A stretch of DNA of 64,000 nt from Panulirus ornatus. Its lineage: Eukaryota > Arthropoda > Malacostraca > Decapoda > Palinuridae. Positions 45,062 through 56,735 of the stretch are shown here, piece after piece. The stretch is from positions 4,570,297 to 4,634,296 of the forward strand of contig NC_092287.1 of NCBI RefSeq assembly GCF_036320965.1, given 5' to 3'. The translations under genes were made by a program, and so were the position numbers. A model generated the notes under the pieces. That model saw only the letters and a list, made by a program, of their open reading frames with translations. It was not told the origin of the DNA and did no database searches. The stretch's first letter is position 1. Each line of letters starts with the position of its first letter.

Positions 45062-45444
45062 GTGAGTCTCCTCTAAGCGAGTGTACCGGTATGTCATTTA
45101 CAGTGACCTCCACATCCGTGATGAACATTTTCGTCTGTGTGGCTCACTGCCTCGTCAGTAACATCTGCTGTAATGCATTACGCAGGTCTTAGTGGGGGTC
45201 ATCTTCATATTTTTCTCCGGTTATACAATGTGTATCATACATTTTCTGTTCTTTGTTTTGTTCATGTACGAGAATATTATTCTGGGATTATTTTTCTGGC
45301 TACTGATTACTTTTTTCTTGATTCTCTGTTTGTTCTGTTCTATGTCATTTCATTCTCTCTTTGTCGGCATCTCTTTATTTTTGTTGTAGTTCTTCCCTCC
45401 TCTCTTTCCTTATCCATATCCTTCAATTTATTTTCTATTCTCCT

Positions 45445-45446
<2 letters not shown>
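45062..45446. other. T-rich spacer
   Basis: Pyrimidine- and T-rich, with hydrophobic chance frames (up to about 129 codons, extended by the TA array). No gene. Confidence 0.5.

Positions 45447-45523
<77 letters not shown>
45447..45523. repeat. (TA)n microsatellite
   Basis: TA run of about 77 bp. Confidence 0.97.
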
Positions 45524-45526
<3 letters not shown>

Positions 45527-46295
45527 TAACTTCATTTTACCATCACACCAAAGCTTTGAGCAACATTACATAATTCATTTTTCACAATTTCTTACAAAAC
45601 TGTGTTGCATTGGTGGTGTATTCCAGTCTATCAATTCAAAAACATCCCAATCTGTATTTCCTCCTTAGTGTCTTAATATCAATATGAAACTCACAGAGGG
45701 AAACATGCAGTCACCATAATCGAAAAAGGAGTCCCAGGTGACGATACAGACCCGACCTAAAACTCCATTAAGACCCACTGGGAGATAAACACATAGGGAC
45801 AAGCAAGGAAGAGACAGGAGGGGAGACTCTGCCTCGACCAGAACTCTTACCACCAATATCTTCTTCCCCCTCTGACCTGTGTGTAGGTGGCTGCTGGGCG
45901 GGCGACCCGGGAGGGTCTCACCCCTCCTAACCACTGACTGGGGAAACCCAGTTGAACAACAGCCATCGACTTCCTTCCAAGGGAAGACGAATATGGATAT
46001 ACAACCACAACCGAGATAAAAGATGATACTGGGTATATAGGTAAGGTCTTAATGAATGATAACATTTCTGCTTAACTTATCATGGCACCGAGATAACACA
46101 TCATGACAATGAGACTTACTGCTCGTATCCCACTGGGAATAATGAATGAAGTGCCAATTACAATGGAATGAAGCACGATTGACATGACACACTAAACACA
46201 TGGGAAGATCTAATCAGTGGCTTATGAATTTGGCATTACATACAGACAGAGACACAGACATCCCCCCACACTGTGATACAGAGAATCGCCACGGC
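45524..46295. other. unique spacer
   Basis: Non-repetitive, nothing recognised. Confidence 0.5.
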
Positions 46296-46385
46296 TTAAA
46301 ACACAAGGGATAAACACCGCTATGTTAAAACACAAGGGATAAACAGCCCTACGTTAAAACACAAGGGATAAACACCGCTATGTTA
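46296..46385. repeat. 29-bp tandem triplication
   Basis: TTAAAACACAAGGGATAAAC occurs at 46296, 46325 and 46354. The middle copy has AGCCCTACG where the others have ACCGCTATG. Confidence 0.93.
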
Positions 46386-46619
46386 AAAATCCTCCTCTGT
46401 TGGTGTTGTTTTTGTCAATTAGAGCAGTGGCGCCCAGCGCGCTTCCCCCCCAGCGATCGTCTCCACGAAGTCGCCCCAGATGAGAGTGTGTGTGCCACAC
46501 GATACATGCATCTACATACAGGTTCAACCCTTTATAACTACAACCACTGCTACAGGAAGTCTGTATTCCCCTCACTAAAGCTCCTCATCAAATTTCGTTT
46601 TCAAAAACACAAGTATTAA

Positions 46620-46755
46620 TTACATCATTGTTATTATTATCATCATCATTACATTATTAGTGTTGTCATTATCATTATTATCATCATTATTCATTACTAT
46701 CATTATTATGAATACTATTACTATTATCATTATCATTATCATTATTATCCTTAAT
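46620..46755. repeat. imperfect (ATT)n/(ATC)n triplet tract
   Basis: Low-complexity ATTATTATC / ATCATCATT mixture. Confidence 0.9.
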
Positions 46756-46959
46756 ATCATGTGGAAACTCTGAAAACTGAGACTACGGATTTCTTATCAA
46801 AATTTCTATTTCAAAACTGTCTCTTTCCAGCCAGAAAATTCCTACATAAATTAAAAAAAAAAAAAATTGGTATTAACACCAACGGAAGGTTTCCACATCC
46901 TGAATCCTGTACTCCAGTACCGGGAGGGGCCTGGATACAAAACACACTGCAATAGACTG

Positions 46960-47720
46960 TAGCTGGCGAGGCCCTTGTGATAATGGAGTGCTCGCGCGCG
47001 CCAACTGCCGCGCCGTTCTGACTGGCCGGGCAATTTTCAGGCGTGGGATGCGCTGGCTAAACATAGCGGGCGATCCCGCGGATTTATATATTGTCGGCGC
47101 GCCCTTCCTCCCTCCCTCACCCTGCCTCCCGGGCCTCGGGTAATGCAGGTGTGCCAGACGCGAAGACAAACACAGTCGGTAAACGCGGCAGGCGAGAGAA
47201 CCGGCACCGCCGTGTTTGCTCTGGGCCCGCCATTAACACCTTGTACAATCCCGGCCCCAGTGACGTGTACTAAAGCCTGTAAATCGGGAGGAAAGTAATT
47301 CCAAGCTGGGCAAACAAGAGCCAACACCACCACCTCCATGGTATTCTTTCTCTGGGTAAATAGCCAGTCTTGGGTGTAAATAGACCAGAGCCCGGCCAAG
47401 AATGGTGGCCGGGGCTCCGGGGGGCGCCAACACGGACGCCCAACATTGCTAATTGAACGTGCCTCAGTTAATTTGCTTGCCCGCCCGGGGACCCATACTA
47501 ACACCACTATACAATTTTCCTAAATTAAAATTTCACCCGGCTTCCTCTTCATTTATTAACGAAAGTTAAACTTTTTTCTCCCCCTCTCTCCCTCCCTCTA
47601 CGAGAAGAAAAAAATCCAGTTTAGTTAGGTAGATGGCGCGTGCCCAAAATAAAATTAGAATTTTTAGTGGAAAACATTATCATTGTATTTTTATTCCCAA
47701 TTAAAAGGCAAATTTATGAC
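46960..47720. other. GC-rich, repeat-free island; possible conserved regulatory element
   Basis: The longest stretch with high complexity. It includes CTCGCGCGCGCCAACTGCCG, GCGGGCGATCCCGCGG, TTGCTAATTGAACGTGCCTC, CAGTTAATTTGCTTGCCCGC and TTCCTAAATTAAAATTTCAC. CpG-rich in the first half, AT-rich with AATTA cores in the second. A 156-codon minus-strand frame spans 47037-47507 but shows no known domain. I favour a CpG-island/enhancer-like element over a gene; that is inference. Confidence 0.4.
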
Positions 47721-48779
47721 TGCAATGGGATAACACAGTAAACATATTACTCAATATATCCAAGTGACTTTACGATACACTGTACAAGAATACGTCATCA
47801 ACCTCAACACTAAACAATAACGCTTGTAAATCTAGAAGACACGAGGGTCAACACTTGTAGCCAGACGCCAACGTACTTGTACAGGTGGAACGGAACGCCA
47901 TCTTCATCCCTCACACTCACCGCTACCTACTGCTGGCGCCCTCACCACACACCATTTTCCGAGGTCCAGACGTCACGACCATCAACATGACTCCTCCCCC
48001 TCCCTTCCCCACACATGTCCGTCAGATGACGAGCCAGTGCATTATCGTCCACGGTCAACCACCGACTACAGGACGACCATCACCACCTTCTACAGCGACG
48101 CCTCCAACACCATCCTACCACCACCGTACATGCGGGAGGGGCACGGGAAGGCTGGCAGATGGCATGTACGCAGATGGAGAGATGATGGGCGTCACTCCAG
48201 ACCAATGCAAATGGAGAATACAGACAGAGACTCAGCGAGACTATCAGGGAGAAACAGGAGACACATGAGGACATAGTGATGATATAGGGAGGGTGAGATC
48301 TGAGGATAACACCACGTAGGGAAGGTGGGTATAACACAGCGGTCATCACTATCAGCGATATCCTTATGGTAGGAACCCAGCCATATACCGTACCTTCCTA
48401 CTGCCAACCACACATTACCACTTCCTCACTCGCTTACAAAAGTTCCCACTTGCCTCAACACCTTCCAGATAAACACCATATTAATGTCATACACGCCTCA
48501 ATGCCCCACTCCCCCCAAACACACACACACACGCATGCATGAATATGTACACACGCCTCAACGCGCCTACACAGGCCTCACAGGGGAGGGAGGCAGCGTG
48601 TATAGCGGTGCTTGTAGCGGGGACATAATGTGGTTGGGCCAGAATACCTGCTGCACGGCACCCATTATCTCAACACTACGCGCTGCCCAAATACCCTAAC
48701 TCGTTTCCAACCTCCAAATATTGTGGTCAAATGCGAGAGCAAACACACACCTCTTTCCTCCTCAACATATATCATTCTT
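47721..48779. other. unique spacer
   Basis: Proline/threonine-rich chance frames at 47885-48276. Short CACACACAC run near 48521. No gene recognised. Confidence 0.5.
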
Positions 48780-48975
48780 CAGGCTAGGGGAGAAAGAATA
48801 CTGCCCATGTACTTCCTGTGTGCCGCAGAGGGGCGGGTGCGGGTGGCTGGAAGTCCTCCCTTCCTGTATTACTTAATAAAAGAAGGAACAGAGCAAAGAA
48901 CCAAGTGAGGAATTTTACCTCTAAGGCTCTGCCATCTGTTCTTGATGATACATCGCTCATGCGGGAAAACGGCAA
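48780..48975 (-). mobile_element. SINE-like interspersed element, family A, copy 3
   Basis: Reverse-oriented, diverged copy: GGCTAGGGGAGAAAGAATAC at the distal end, GGAAGTCCTCCCTTCC in the middle, CGCTCATGCGGGAAAACGGC at the (TA)n end. It forms an inverted pair with 49124-49334. Confidence 0.8.
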
Positions 48976-48980
48976 GTATG

Positions 48981-48983
<3 letters not shown>

Positions 48984-49068
<85 letters not shown>
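48984..49068. repeat. (TA)n microsatellite at the centre of an inverted SINE pair
   Basis: About 85 bp of TA followed by a poly-T run to about 49083. Confidence 0.97.
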
Positions 49069-49069
<1 letters not shown>

Positions 49070-49123
49070 CTTTTTTTTTTTTTGCTTTGTCGCTGTCTCC
49101 TTTTATCTTTTCTTTCATACTAT

Positions 49124-49332
49124 TCGCCATCTCCCGCGTTAGCGAGGTAGCGCTAAGAACAGAGGACTGGGCCTTTGAGGGAATATCCTCACCTGGCCCC
49201 CTTCTCTGTTCCTTCTTTTGGAAAAATAAAAAAACGAGAGGGGAGGATTTCCAGCCCCTCGCTCCCTTCCCTTCGCCTTCTACGACAAGCAGGGAATACG
49301 TGGGAAGTATTCTTTCTCCCCTATCCCCAGGG

Positions 49333-49334
<2 letters not shown>
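49124..49334 (+). mobile_element. SINE-like interspersed element, family A, copy 4 (most complete)
   Basis: Runs from ATTCGCCATCTCCCGCGTTA through GCTAAGAACAGAGGACTGGG and GAGGATTTCCAGCCCCTCGC to CTATCCCCAGGGATA, about 211 bp, then directly into (TA)n at 49335. (TA)n at both ends suggests the element carries or recruits TA tails. Confidence 0.85.

Positions 49335-49423
<89 letters not shown>
49335..49423. repeat. (TA)n microsatellite
   Basis: TA run of about 89 bp at the distal end of the family A element. Confidence 0.97.
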
Positions 49424-49425
<2 letters not shown>

Positions 49426-49674
49426 ATCGTCAGTATCCTTGACATATAGTTATTTCCAGCAGCAACAAAACCAGTGTCATATCTCCAGACCACAAGACAA
49501 CCAACCCCGACGTACAAATATGTACAGACCAAAGCTGACCCTCGCCTCACATCACCACCAGGTCCTCCCTCCACCGATAGATACAGCCAGGACGAACCAT
49601 ACACACGACTAGAGCACCTGAGAAGCACTGGACCACCGCCATTACAACGGCTGACGTTAACAAGACCTTCCTGA

Positions 49675-50205
49675 CGTTGCAGTGCCTGCCTCACGGACGC
49701 TTCCTGACACTGCAGTGCCTCACGAACGAACACTTCCTGACACTGCAGTGCCTCACGGACGGTTCCTGACACTGCAAAGCCTCTTGGACGCTTCCTGACA
49801 CTGCAGTGCCTCACGGACGCTTCCTGACACTGCAGTGCCTCAAGAACGAACGCTTCCTGGCACTGCAGTGCCTCACGGACGCTTCCTGACACTGCAGTGC
49901 CTCACGGACGCTTCCTGACACTGCAGTGCCTCACGGACGAACGCTTCCTGACACTGCAGTGCCTCACGGACGCTTCCTGACACTGCAGTGCCTCACGAAC
50001 GAACACTTCCTGACACTGCAGTGCCTCACGGACGCTTCCTGACACTGCAGTGCCTCACGGAGGGTTCCTGACACTGCAGTGCCTCACGAACGAACACTTC
50101 CTGACACTGCAGTGCCTCCCGGACGCTCCCTGACATTGTAAAGCCTCTTGGACGCTTCCTGACACTGCAGCGCCTCACGAACGGACGCTTCCTGACGTTG
50201 CAGGG
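49675..50205. repeat. 29/33-bp minisatellite, about 17 copies
   Basis: Unit CTTCCTGACACTGCAGTGCC plus TCACGGACG. A 4-bp insertion (ACGAACGA) makes 33-bp variants. Nearly every unit carries the palindrome CACTGCAGTG (PstI site CTGCAG). Minus-strand frames through it are artefacts. Confidence 0.95.
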
Positions 50206-50289
50206 TGTCAGGTGCTCCCCACCTGCCTTCAATGCCACCATGACTGACCACAATAACATCATCATCTCACACGGTACTGGAATGTTCTA

Positions 50290-50735
50290 TTGGTTTATCC
50301 TGGAATTTCTGGAAAGTTGTGATGATCTATCCTGGAATTTCTGGAAAGTTGTGATGATCTATCCTGGAAGTTCTGGAATGTTGTGATGATCTATTCTGGA
50401 AGTTCTGGAATGTTGTGATGATCTATCCTGGAAGTTCTGGAATGTTGTGATGATCTATCCTGGAAGTTCTGGAATGTTGTGATGATCTATCCTGGAAGTT
50501 CTGGAATGTTGTGATGATCTATCCTGGAAGTTCTGGAATGTTGTGATGATCTATCCTGGAAGTTCTGGAATGTTGTGATGATCTATCCTGGAAGTTCTGG
50601 AATGTTGTGATGATCTATCCTGGAAGTTCTGGAATGTTGTGATGATCTATCCTGGAAGTTCTGGAACGTTGTGATGATCTATCCTGGAAGTTCTGGAATG
50701 TTGTGATGATCTATCCTGGAATACTTCGGACCGTT
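50290..50735. repeat. 32-bp minisatellite, about 14 copies
   Basis: Unit TGATGATCTATCCTGGAAGT plus TCTGGAATGTTG. Homogeneous centre, with edge copies carrying TTTCTGGAAAG. Confidence 0.96.
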
Positions 50736-50829
50736 CTTCAAAATGATTCTGGAATACTGTTATAATCCATTCTAGAACATTCTGCAATCTTGTACTCATC
50801 TGGAATGTCGCAGATTTTTTTGTGAAACA

Positions 50830-51040
50830 TTTTTGGAATGCAGTACGGAGGGGCATTCTGGAACATTCTGGAATGCAGTACTGAATGGCAGTCTGGAACA
50901 TTCTGGAACGCAGCACTGAATGACATTCTGGAACGCAGAACGGAAAGGCATTCTGGAACACTCTGGAATGCAGAGCTCAAAAAGGCATTCTGGAATGCAG
51001 TCGTGAAAGGCAGTCTGGAACATTCTGGAATGCTAAACCA
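50830..51040. repeat. degenerate CTGGAATGCAG minisatellite
   Basis: About eight diverged units with GGCATTCTGGAACATTCTGG. It shares TCTGGAAT with the preceding 32-bp array, so the two may be related. Confidence 0.8.
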
Positions 51041-51229
51041 CACAGTCTTCCCAACAACTCATCTAGAGAGAAATTCAGTCATCTATTTTCTTCGTTTAAA
51101 AAACAAAAAAATAAACAGTTTGTTTCAAGAAGAGGAAACGTATAACGAGTTTCGTACAATTAACGCGATTTCTTTTTCCTCAATAAATAACTCCCAGACT
51201 TGACTCTTTAACACTTAACTTTTTTTTGC
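51041..51229. other. AT-rich spacer
   Basis: Unique, with short poly-A and poly-T runs. Confidence 0.5.
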
Positions 51230-51400
51230 CTTCCAGTCTGAAATTAGATTTACGCCTGGTGAATTTATTCTGTTTACACATCGGAGCCTTAAGTTCCAAC
51301 GGGCGAGCCGATATAACGAGTTATCGGCCCGGGCCACCACGACCCGATTTAAATACTTTATGGGGATCAAAGTCAGACCCGAGGTTGTTTATGTGAGGGG
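51230..51400. other. possible conserved non-coding island
   Basis: Contains GAAATTAGATTTACGCCTGG and GACCCGATTTAAATACTTTA. It also has an inverted repeat with arms GCCGATA (51307-51313) and TATCGGC (51322-51328). Non-repetitive between two arrays. Function inferred only from texture. Confidence 0.3.
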
Positions 51401-51419
51401 CGTGTGAGACCCAGGGAGG

Positions 51420-51975
51420 CACGCGCGTAAACAAGGGGACCTAGTGGCGTTCATATGTAAACAAGGGGACCCCAAAGGGATCCTCACATGTAAACAAAAG
51501 GATCAGAGACAGGCCTGAGGTTGTTTGTTTGTTGGGAGAAGTGACCCTGAGGAAGCAAGCACGTAAACAAGGGGACCTAGGAACGCTTAATTGTAAACGA
51601 GAAAGCGGGCCCAAGGACACTCATACGCAAACAAGAGGACCCAAGAACGGTCCCATGTAAATAAGAGGACCCACGGACGCTCACATATAAACAAGGGCAC
51701 CCACGGACGCTCACATGCAAACAAGGGGACCCACGGACGCTCACATATAAACAAGAGGACCCACGGACGCTCACATATAAACAAGGGCACCCACGGACGC
51801 TCACATGCAAACAAGGGGACCCACGGACGCTCACATATAAACAAGAGGACCCACGGACGCTCACATGTAAACAAGGGGGCCCACGGACGCTCACATGTAA
51901 ACAAGGGGACCCACGGACGCTCACATATAAACAAGAGGACCCACGGACGCGCACATGTAAACATGGGGATTCAAA
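51420..51975. repeat. 30-bp minisatellite, about 14 regular copies plus degenerate left edge
   Basis: Unit ACAAGGGGACCCACGGACGC plus TCACATGTAA in strict 30-bp phase from about 51571. Variants ATATAA / ATGCAA / ATGTAA and AGAGGAC / AGGGCAC alternate in a repeating order, indicating a 60-120-bp higher-order unit. The left part (51420-51570) is diverged. Confidence 0.95.
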
Positions 51976-52294
51976 ACAGTTAATGAACATAGAAATGAGA
52001 ATATATGAGGGAAATATAGGATTATAAAGGGGAGATACTGAACATATGAGCAAGATATAGGAAATATGAGAGGGAGAGATATAAGCAACATTTAGCATAT
52101 GTGAGAGGGATACAGTTTGTGTGAGGGACATGCAGGGTACAGGAAGCAGATACAGGATACAAGAGGTACAGAATATATGAGCGACATATAGGATATACGA
52201 AGGGGATACGAAATACAAGATAGGATGGTGATGATATACATTCACACGTTAAGAGAAGAAAACAGAAGGTTTGTATGTTAACAAATGGCGTCCT
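51976..52294. other. spacer with degenerate ATATGAG repeats
   Basis: Purine-rich loose repeats with GATATAGGA and ATATGAGAGG. No gene. Confidence 0.55.
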
Positions 52295-52459
52295 AGCTCC
52301 GTCTCTTCGATGTATATCAACTGACTTATATTTCCCTCTTGTGTCTCCCTTGAGGATGTGATTATTACACGAAAGTGCACTTGGGAACTTATCGTGTTTC
52401 ATTTTACCCGTGGACTCATAGGAATATCTTGATCACGTGCAAAATTGTGATCCTTTCCA

Positions 52460-52461
<2 letters not shown>
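52295..52461 (-). mobile_element. interspersed element, family B, copy 2
   Basis: Reverse complement of the 28653-28757 element, extended at both ends (TCCGTCTCTTCGATGTATAT on the outer side, GCAAAATTGTGATCCTTTCC at the (TA)n side). Confidence 0.8.

Positions 52462-52549
<88 letters not shown>
52462..52549. repeat. (TA)n microsatellite
   Basis: TA run of about 88 bp with one TG interruption. Confidence 0.97.
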
Positions 52550-52550
<1 letters not shown>

Positions 52551-53115
52551 GCAATCTAATGAGAGAGGGACCTAATTCCGTATTTATCAGGCCCATGCCA
52601 TGCCAATCATAATCCATCATTACAGTCCAACAATAAACGGTTTAATCATATTACAATTTCCAGAGCATTATGATAAAAATATTATGGATAAAAGCAAGCA
52701 TCTATTCAACACAATTAATACCCAAATATTCACCAATAGTCGAGTGACAGGAAAAATCCTTTCAACAGAGGAATAAATGCTTACATATTTCCATTAGTAT
52801 TTCAGTCAGAAAATGTATATATATATATTGTCCTAAATATGCAAATCTTTTAACATGTGTCTATCAGAATCAATATTTGCATATGATCATACTTATGCAA
52901 ATGAAGGCATAAACTGCTTAAAGTTGCTATATCAAAGGATCACTACAGGTGATTAAACATATGTGTCATATAAATAAATAGATCGTAAAGAACAATTGTG
53001 AACTTCACTCACCAGGTCAAGCAGTGTCACTTGGAGAGGTCCCTGAAAAGATATATATGCATTTCAGTATGAATATGTGGATTGTTGTGGTTCTGGATTT
53101 ATACATACATATAGG
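52550..53115. other. AT-rich unique spacer
   Basis: No repeats longer than a short TATATATATA (52815-52829). Nothing recognised. Confidence 0.5.
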
Positions 53116-53262
53116 CTTGAGTACGACGATACGACCCTTGGATACGATAGCCTGGCCATTGCTCTGACCCTTAATAGGTCCGTTCAAAGACCAGGTCATC
53201 GTAGATAAGGGTCGCACCGCCGTGGCCGATGGTCGCACTGTCGTAAAGTCGGTGGTCGTAAC
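53116..53262 (+). mobile_element. palindromic GTACGAC element, locus 6
   Basis: The left arm (53120-53172) has GTACGACGATACGACCCTTG, GATACGATAGCCTGGCC and CTCTGACCCTTA. The right arm (53173-53225) has TAGGTCCGTTCAAAGACCAG, GTCATCGTAGATAAGGGTCG and CACCGCCG. Nearly full-length with both arms and little tandem expansion, so useful for deriving a consensus. Confidence 0.85.
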
Positions 53263-54029
53263 GTAAGGAATCACCCCCCTCCCCCCATAAGGCCATTACA
53301 GATCTAACACCCATCACGTCTGGTCAAAGTGTACCTGGATCCCAATCCTCCATCACTCTGCCACCTGGATTCCTGATCACTTAAAAGATACACACAAACC
53401 CCTGTGGTGACTGTCTTCATCCATGTCGTCATGCAACCTGATCACCAATGGTACTAGCGAGAGTCATGAACGTATACAGCCTACCAATCCTGCCTCACAG
53501 CACTAACCTCTCATCCCCTGGCAGTACTCCATGGAGCCACAATGCTCTAAAGAATAGAAGAAAAGACTCTAGTGACACTTACTTGATTAACTCTTTTTAA
53601 GGTACAAAACACATGCGTATTCCCATGACATCTCCTAACAATATAACTTTAAGGTCTGACTAGATTTTCGGCCACTAAGAAACACACAACAAAAAACTCG
53701 TCTAGATTCTTAATAAATCTCTTAACTCCAGGTAACAGAACCATGATTCTACTGCTTCTTACTAGATCCTCTCAGAAACAAAATGCGGACGAGTGAGTCT
53801 CACTCGGTCACCTTCCGACGAACTCTGGGAAACAGACACCTGACTCCTCATCCTTACTGGATCCACGACAAGTGTCTCTACGAATGTTTACTAAATCTTT
53901 AAACACCAGATTCAAAATTCATCGCCTCAGTTGCCAACGGCAAAGAGTTGACAACGAGTTAAATAACTAGATCCTAATTTCACATAAAGGGAGAGGAAGG
54001 GGGGGTTAGAAGGTCTGGAGGAATCGCAT
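53263..54029. other. unique spacer
   Basis: Non-repetitive with recurring CTAGATTC / CTAGATCC motifs. No gene recognised. Confidence 0.5.
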
Positions 54030-54480
54030 CTTTTCGTTTCTGGAAGGTGTGAGTGTTCCAGTTTATCTTTTCTGGAAAGTCTTGAAAGCGTCTACTCTGT
54101 CATCTCTGGAGCGCCTGTGGCCCATATTGTCATTTCTGGAAAGCGTCTATAAAGCGTTTCATCAATTCTTACACGTCATGTCTGGAAACCTTGCGACCTG
54201 ATGTCGCTGAAATGCCTAAAAGTGTCCGGTTCTGTTGCCTCTCGAAGAACGTCTGAAATTCATCTCATTTTGTCGTCCCTGGAGCATCTGGAGTCTTCCA
54301 TCATGTCCCCTCTGTCAGGACTGGAAGTGTCCCATTTCCTTTCCTCCGGAAGCGCTGGAAAAGTCCCATTCCCTTGTCTTAAAAGTGTCCCATTCCGTTG
54401 TCTTAAAAGTGTCCCATTCCGTCTCTGGAAGCGTTCCATCTTGTCTTGTCTGGAAATGTCCCATTCTGTGTCCCTTAACC
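54030..54480. repeat. degenerate TCTGGAAAG minisatellite
   Basis: Loose repeats of TTTCTGGAAAGCGTCTA and, at 54368-54420, tandem GTCTTAAAAGTGTCCCATTC copies. Confidence 0.75.
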
Positions 54481-54683
54481 AGAAGGTGGCCGAGATGGGG
54501 AATATTGACTAGAAGGAAGGTAAGCCCACACCTCATTATAACTTGGGGAATGAGTTTTAAAGGCGGCATCACAGGGATTCAGGAGCAGTGTCGCCTCCCC
54601 CTTGGAAAAGTTGCTACTCCGCCAACTTTTTACTGAGGACTTTGTTGGAGTTGGGAACCTGAGAAAAGGAGCAACACCTCTCC

Positions 54684-54687
<4 letters not shown>

Positions 54688-54754
<67 letters not shown>
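54688..54754. repeat. (CT)n microsatellite
   Basis: CT run of about 67 bp. Confidence 0.97.
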
Positions 54755-54757
<3 letters not shown>

Positions 54758-54895
54758 GCCTTCCTTGTCTGGTGTTGGTGGTGTTGCTGTGCTATGACAA
54801 TCTGCCGTAATGTAGTGCTCTGCTGTGCTGTGTGATGCTGGTATATATCCTACCACACTATGTACCTACCCATCGTGTGCCTCTATTAGGTATGG

Positions 54896-54897
<2 letters not shown>

Positions 54898-54969
<72 letters not shown>
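54898..54969. repeat. (CT)n microsatellite
   Basis: CT run of about 72 bp, 143 bp downstream of the previous one. Confidence 0.97.
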
Positions 54970-54971
<2 letters not shown>

Positions 54972-55644
54972 TCACTACAACGTCTTGCTTCACACTATCA
55001 CCCACCTAATCTGTCTCCTTTCCCAAAGCAGTGGGACACACTGTCCCGCTCACTATACATTGAGCCAGTACCCTTCCCTGTCTGAGGGACGACCACTGAC
55101 GGTGAGCTGGGATTTCTGCCGATAGGTCCTGGGTGCCTTCGTCGGTTCCCCTTAGCCTGAGTGCCCACCACCGCCCCACTTCGTTCCAGCCCCTCCCCTG
55201 GGCGCGGCAGATGCAACCAAGTCTCAGAAACAAAGCGTCGTCGACGATGCAATTTGCACTTTGCATAGGAAGAGGCGGGGCGCACACAGGTCGAAAAGTG
55301 AGGATATGAAGCTCTGGTGGAGCGAGTGAAAAATACCGCCCTGTTCCAGCCCTAAAGAAAGGGGCCCTAATGACGACTAACTGGCCGGGAGTAGTTAGCA
55401 TCGTCTGCTGGAAGGTCGTCCCAAGGCTCTGGGAAGGTAGTGGAGGCGCCTGGAAGGCTGGATGTCCTGGAAATCTGAGAAAGCTTCTTGGGGAGCGAGG
55501 TGTTCAGCCTCAGGCCCGGATGTGTAGGTTATGCCTGCGATACCAGTGGTGCAGATGGACTCAAGATTTTCTGTTTATATTGTTTGTGATGAAACAGAGG
55601 CGGCGATACGGGTCCTGGTTACCAATGAGACACGTACGTACGTA

Positions 55645-55648
<4 letters not shown>
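54970..55648. other. GC-mixed unique spacer
   Basis: Frames of 95-131 codons exist on both strands at 54998-55714, with no recognised domain. Confidence 0.5.

Positions 55649-55689
<41 letters not shown>
55649..55689. repeat. (ACGT)n then (TG)n microsatellite
   Basis: ACGTACGTACGTACGCACG (from about 55632) runs into about 40 bp of TG. Confidence 0.95.
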
Positions 55690-55691
<2 letters not shown>

Positions 55692-56104
55692 CTACAAGGT
55701 TAACGACGATGTGATCCGTGTGTGAGGCGGCGCCGTTAGACAGGCAACAGGTCTGTCCTTCCAGTAAAGTTGAGCGGTTGACAGCAACACGGGAAGTGGG
55801 CTGGCTGGGGAGTGATCAGTCAATGTAGCTGGCGGTAGTCACCTCGGGAGCCACCTGTGTCAAGTGGGACTTTCTCAGGGGTAGTTGAGGCCATGGCGTG
55901 GCGGGGACGGGGTTCTGGAAGAGGTGGGCGTGGCGGGAGTTAATAACCCAACAGTGTAACCTCAAGAAAGACGACTCCGGTGACCTGTGGAGGTGATAAC
56001 CAACTACGGGGGGTGTCAAGTTCCCCCCAAGCACAGGTGACTGCCTGTTCTTTCTATGTGACCCACGCATAAATTAGCTGCATCCAGTCCGCAAGTCCGC
56101 AAAT
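55690..56104. other. unique spacer
   Basis: Non-repetitive, nothing recognised. Confidence 0.5.
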
Positions 56105-56142
56105 ACACACACACACACACACATACACACACACACACACAC
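56105..56142. repeat. (CA)n microsatellite
   Basis: CA run of about 38 bp with one ATA interruption. Confidence 0.95.
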
Positions 56143-56220
56143 CTCCTCACACGTCACATCTGAAAACTTAACTCAAACGACCAGTTATTCTAAACTGCAG
56201 ATATTCCCTGGAGATATAGT

Positions 56221-56262
56221 GTCGTGGCCTTTGACCTGACCTCTCGGAAGTACCGTCGTGCT
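56221..56262 (+). mobile_element. palindromic GTACGAC element, locus 7 (short)
   Basis: GTCGTGGCCTTTGACCTGAC is followed by CTCTCGGAAGTACCGTCGTG: an inner left-arm piece joined to an outer right tip, as if the middle was deleted. Contains TGGCCTTTGACCT exactly as at locus 5. Confidence 0.65.
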
Positions 56263-56649
56263 AAATCAGTTACAGTTCAGGTACCGTGTTCTGCAGCCTG
56301 GCTACAGCAGCGTCCTCTGAAACCCACCCGGATATTACCAGGACTCTGTAAACATCGTAACTTGCACTAACTCTCGTGAGACCCCCTCGGGGCTCGCCTT
56401 TCATTAGTTAGGACGAAGGGGGGAAAAAAAATAAAAGGGGAGGATTCTTATTGGTTAGCCACGGCTTATATCGCGATTCTGATTGGTTACTGGTAAGACA
56501 AATAGAGGAGGGGGAATCTTATAGGGTGGCGATGTGAGGAGAGGAGGAAGTGTCAGATTGCCTGCGTCTATCAAAACTTGGTCTCAAGAGGGAGTGTACG
56601 ATGTTAGTTAATTATGGAAGTTGGCGGACGCCTCCTCCTGTTGCGCTCA
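56263..56649. other. unique spacer
   Basis: Nothing recognised. Two GATTGGTTA / TATTGGTTAG motifs (CCAAT-like in reverse) at about 56449 and 56482. Confidence 0.45.
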
Positions 56650-56664
56650 CCTCTCTCTCTCTCT

Positions 56665-56733
<69 letters not shown>
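56650..56733. repeat. (CT)n with poly-C interruption
   Basis: CT, ten Cs, then about 58 bp of CT. Confidence 0.97.

Positions 56734-56735
<2 letters not shown>

Noticed and set aside
47037..47507. 156-codon minus-strand frame in the GC-rich island
   Set aside because: GC-rich DNA has few stops by chance; no motif recognised; the island is better described as non-coding.
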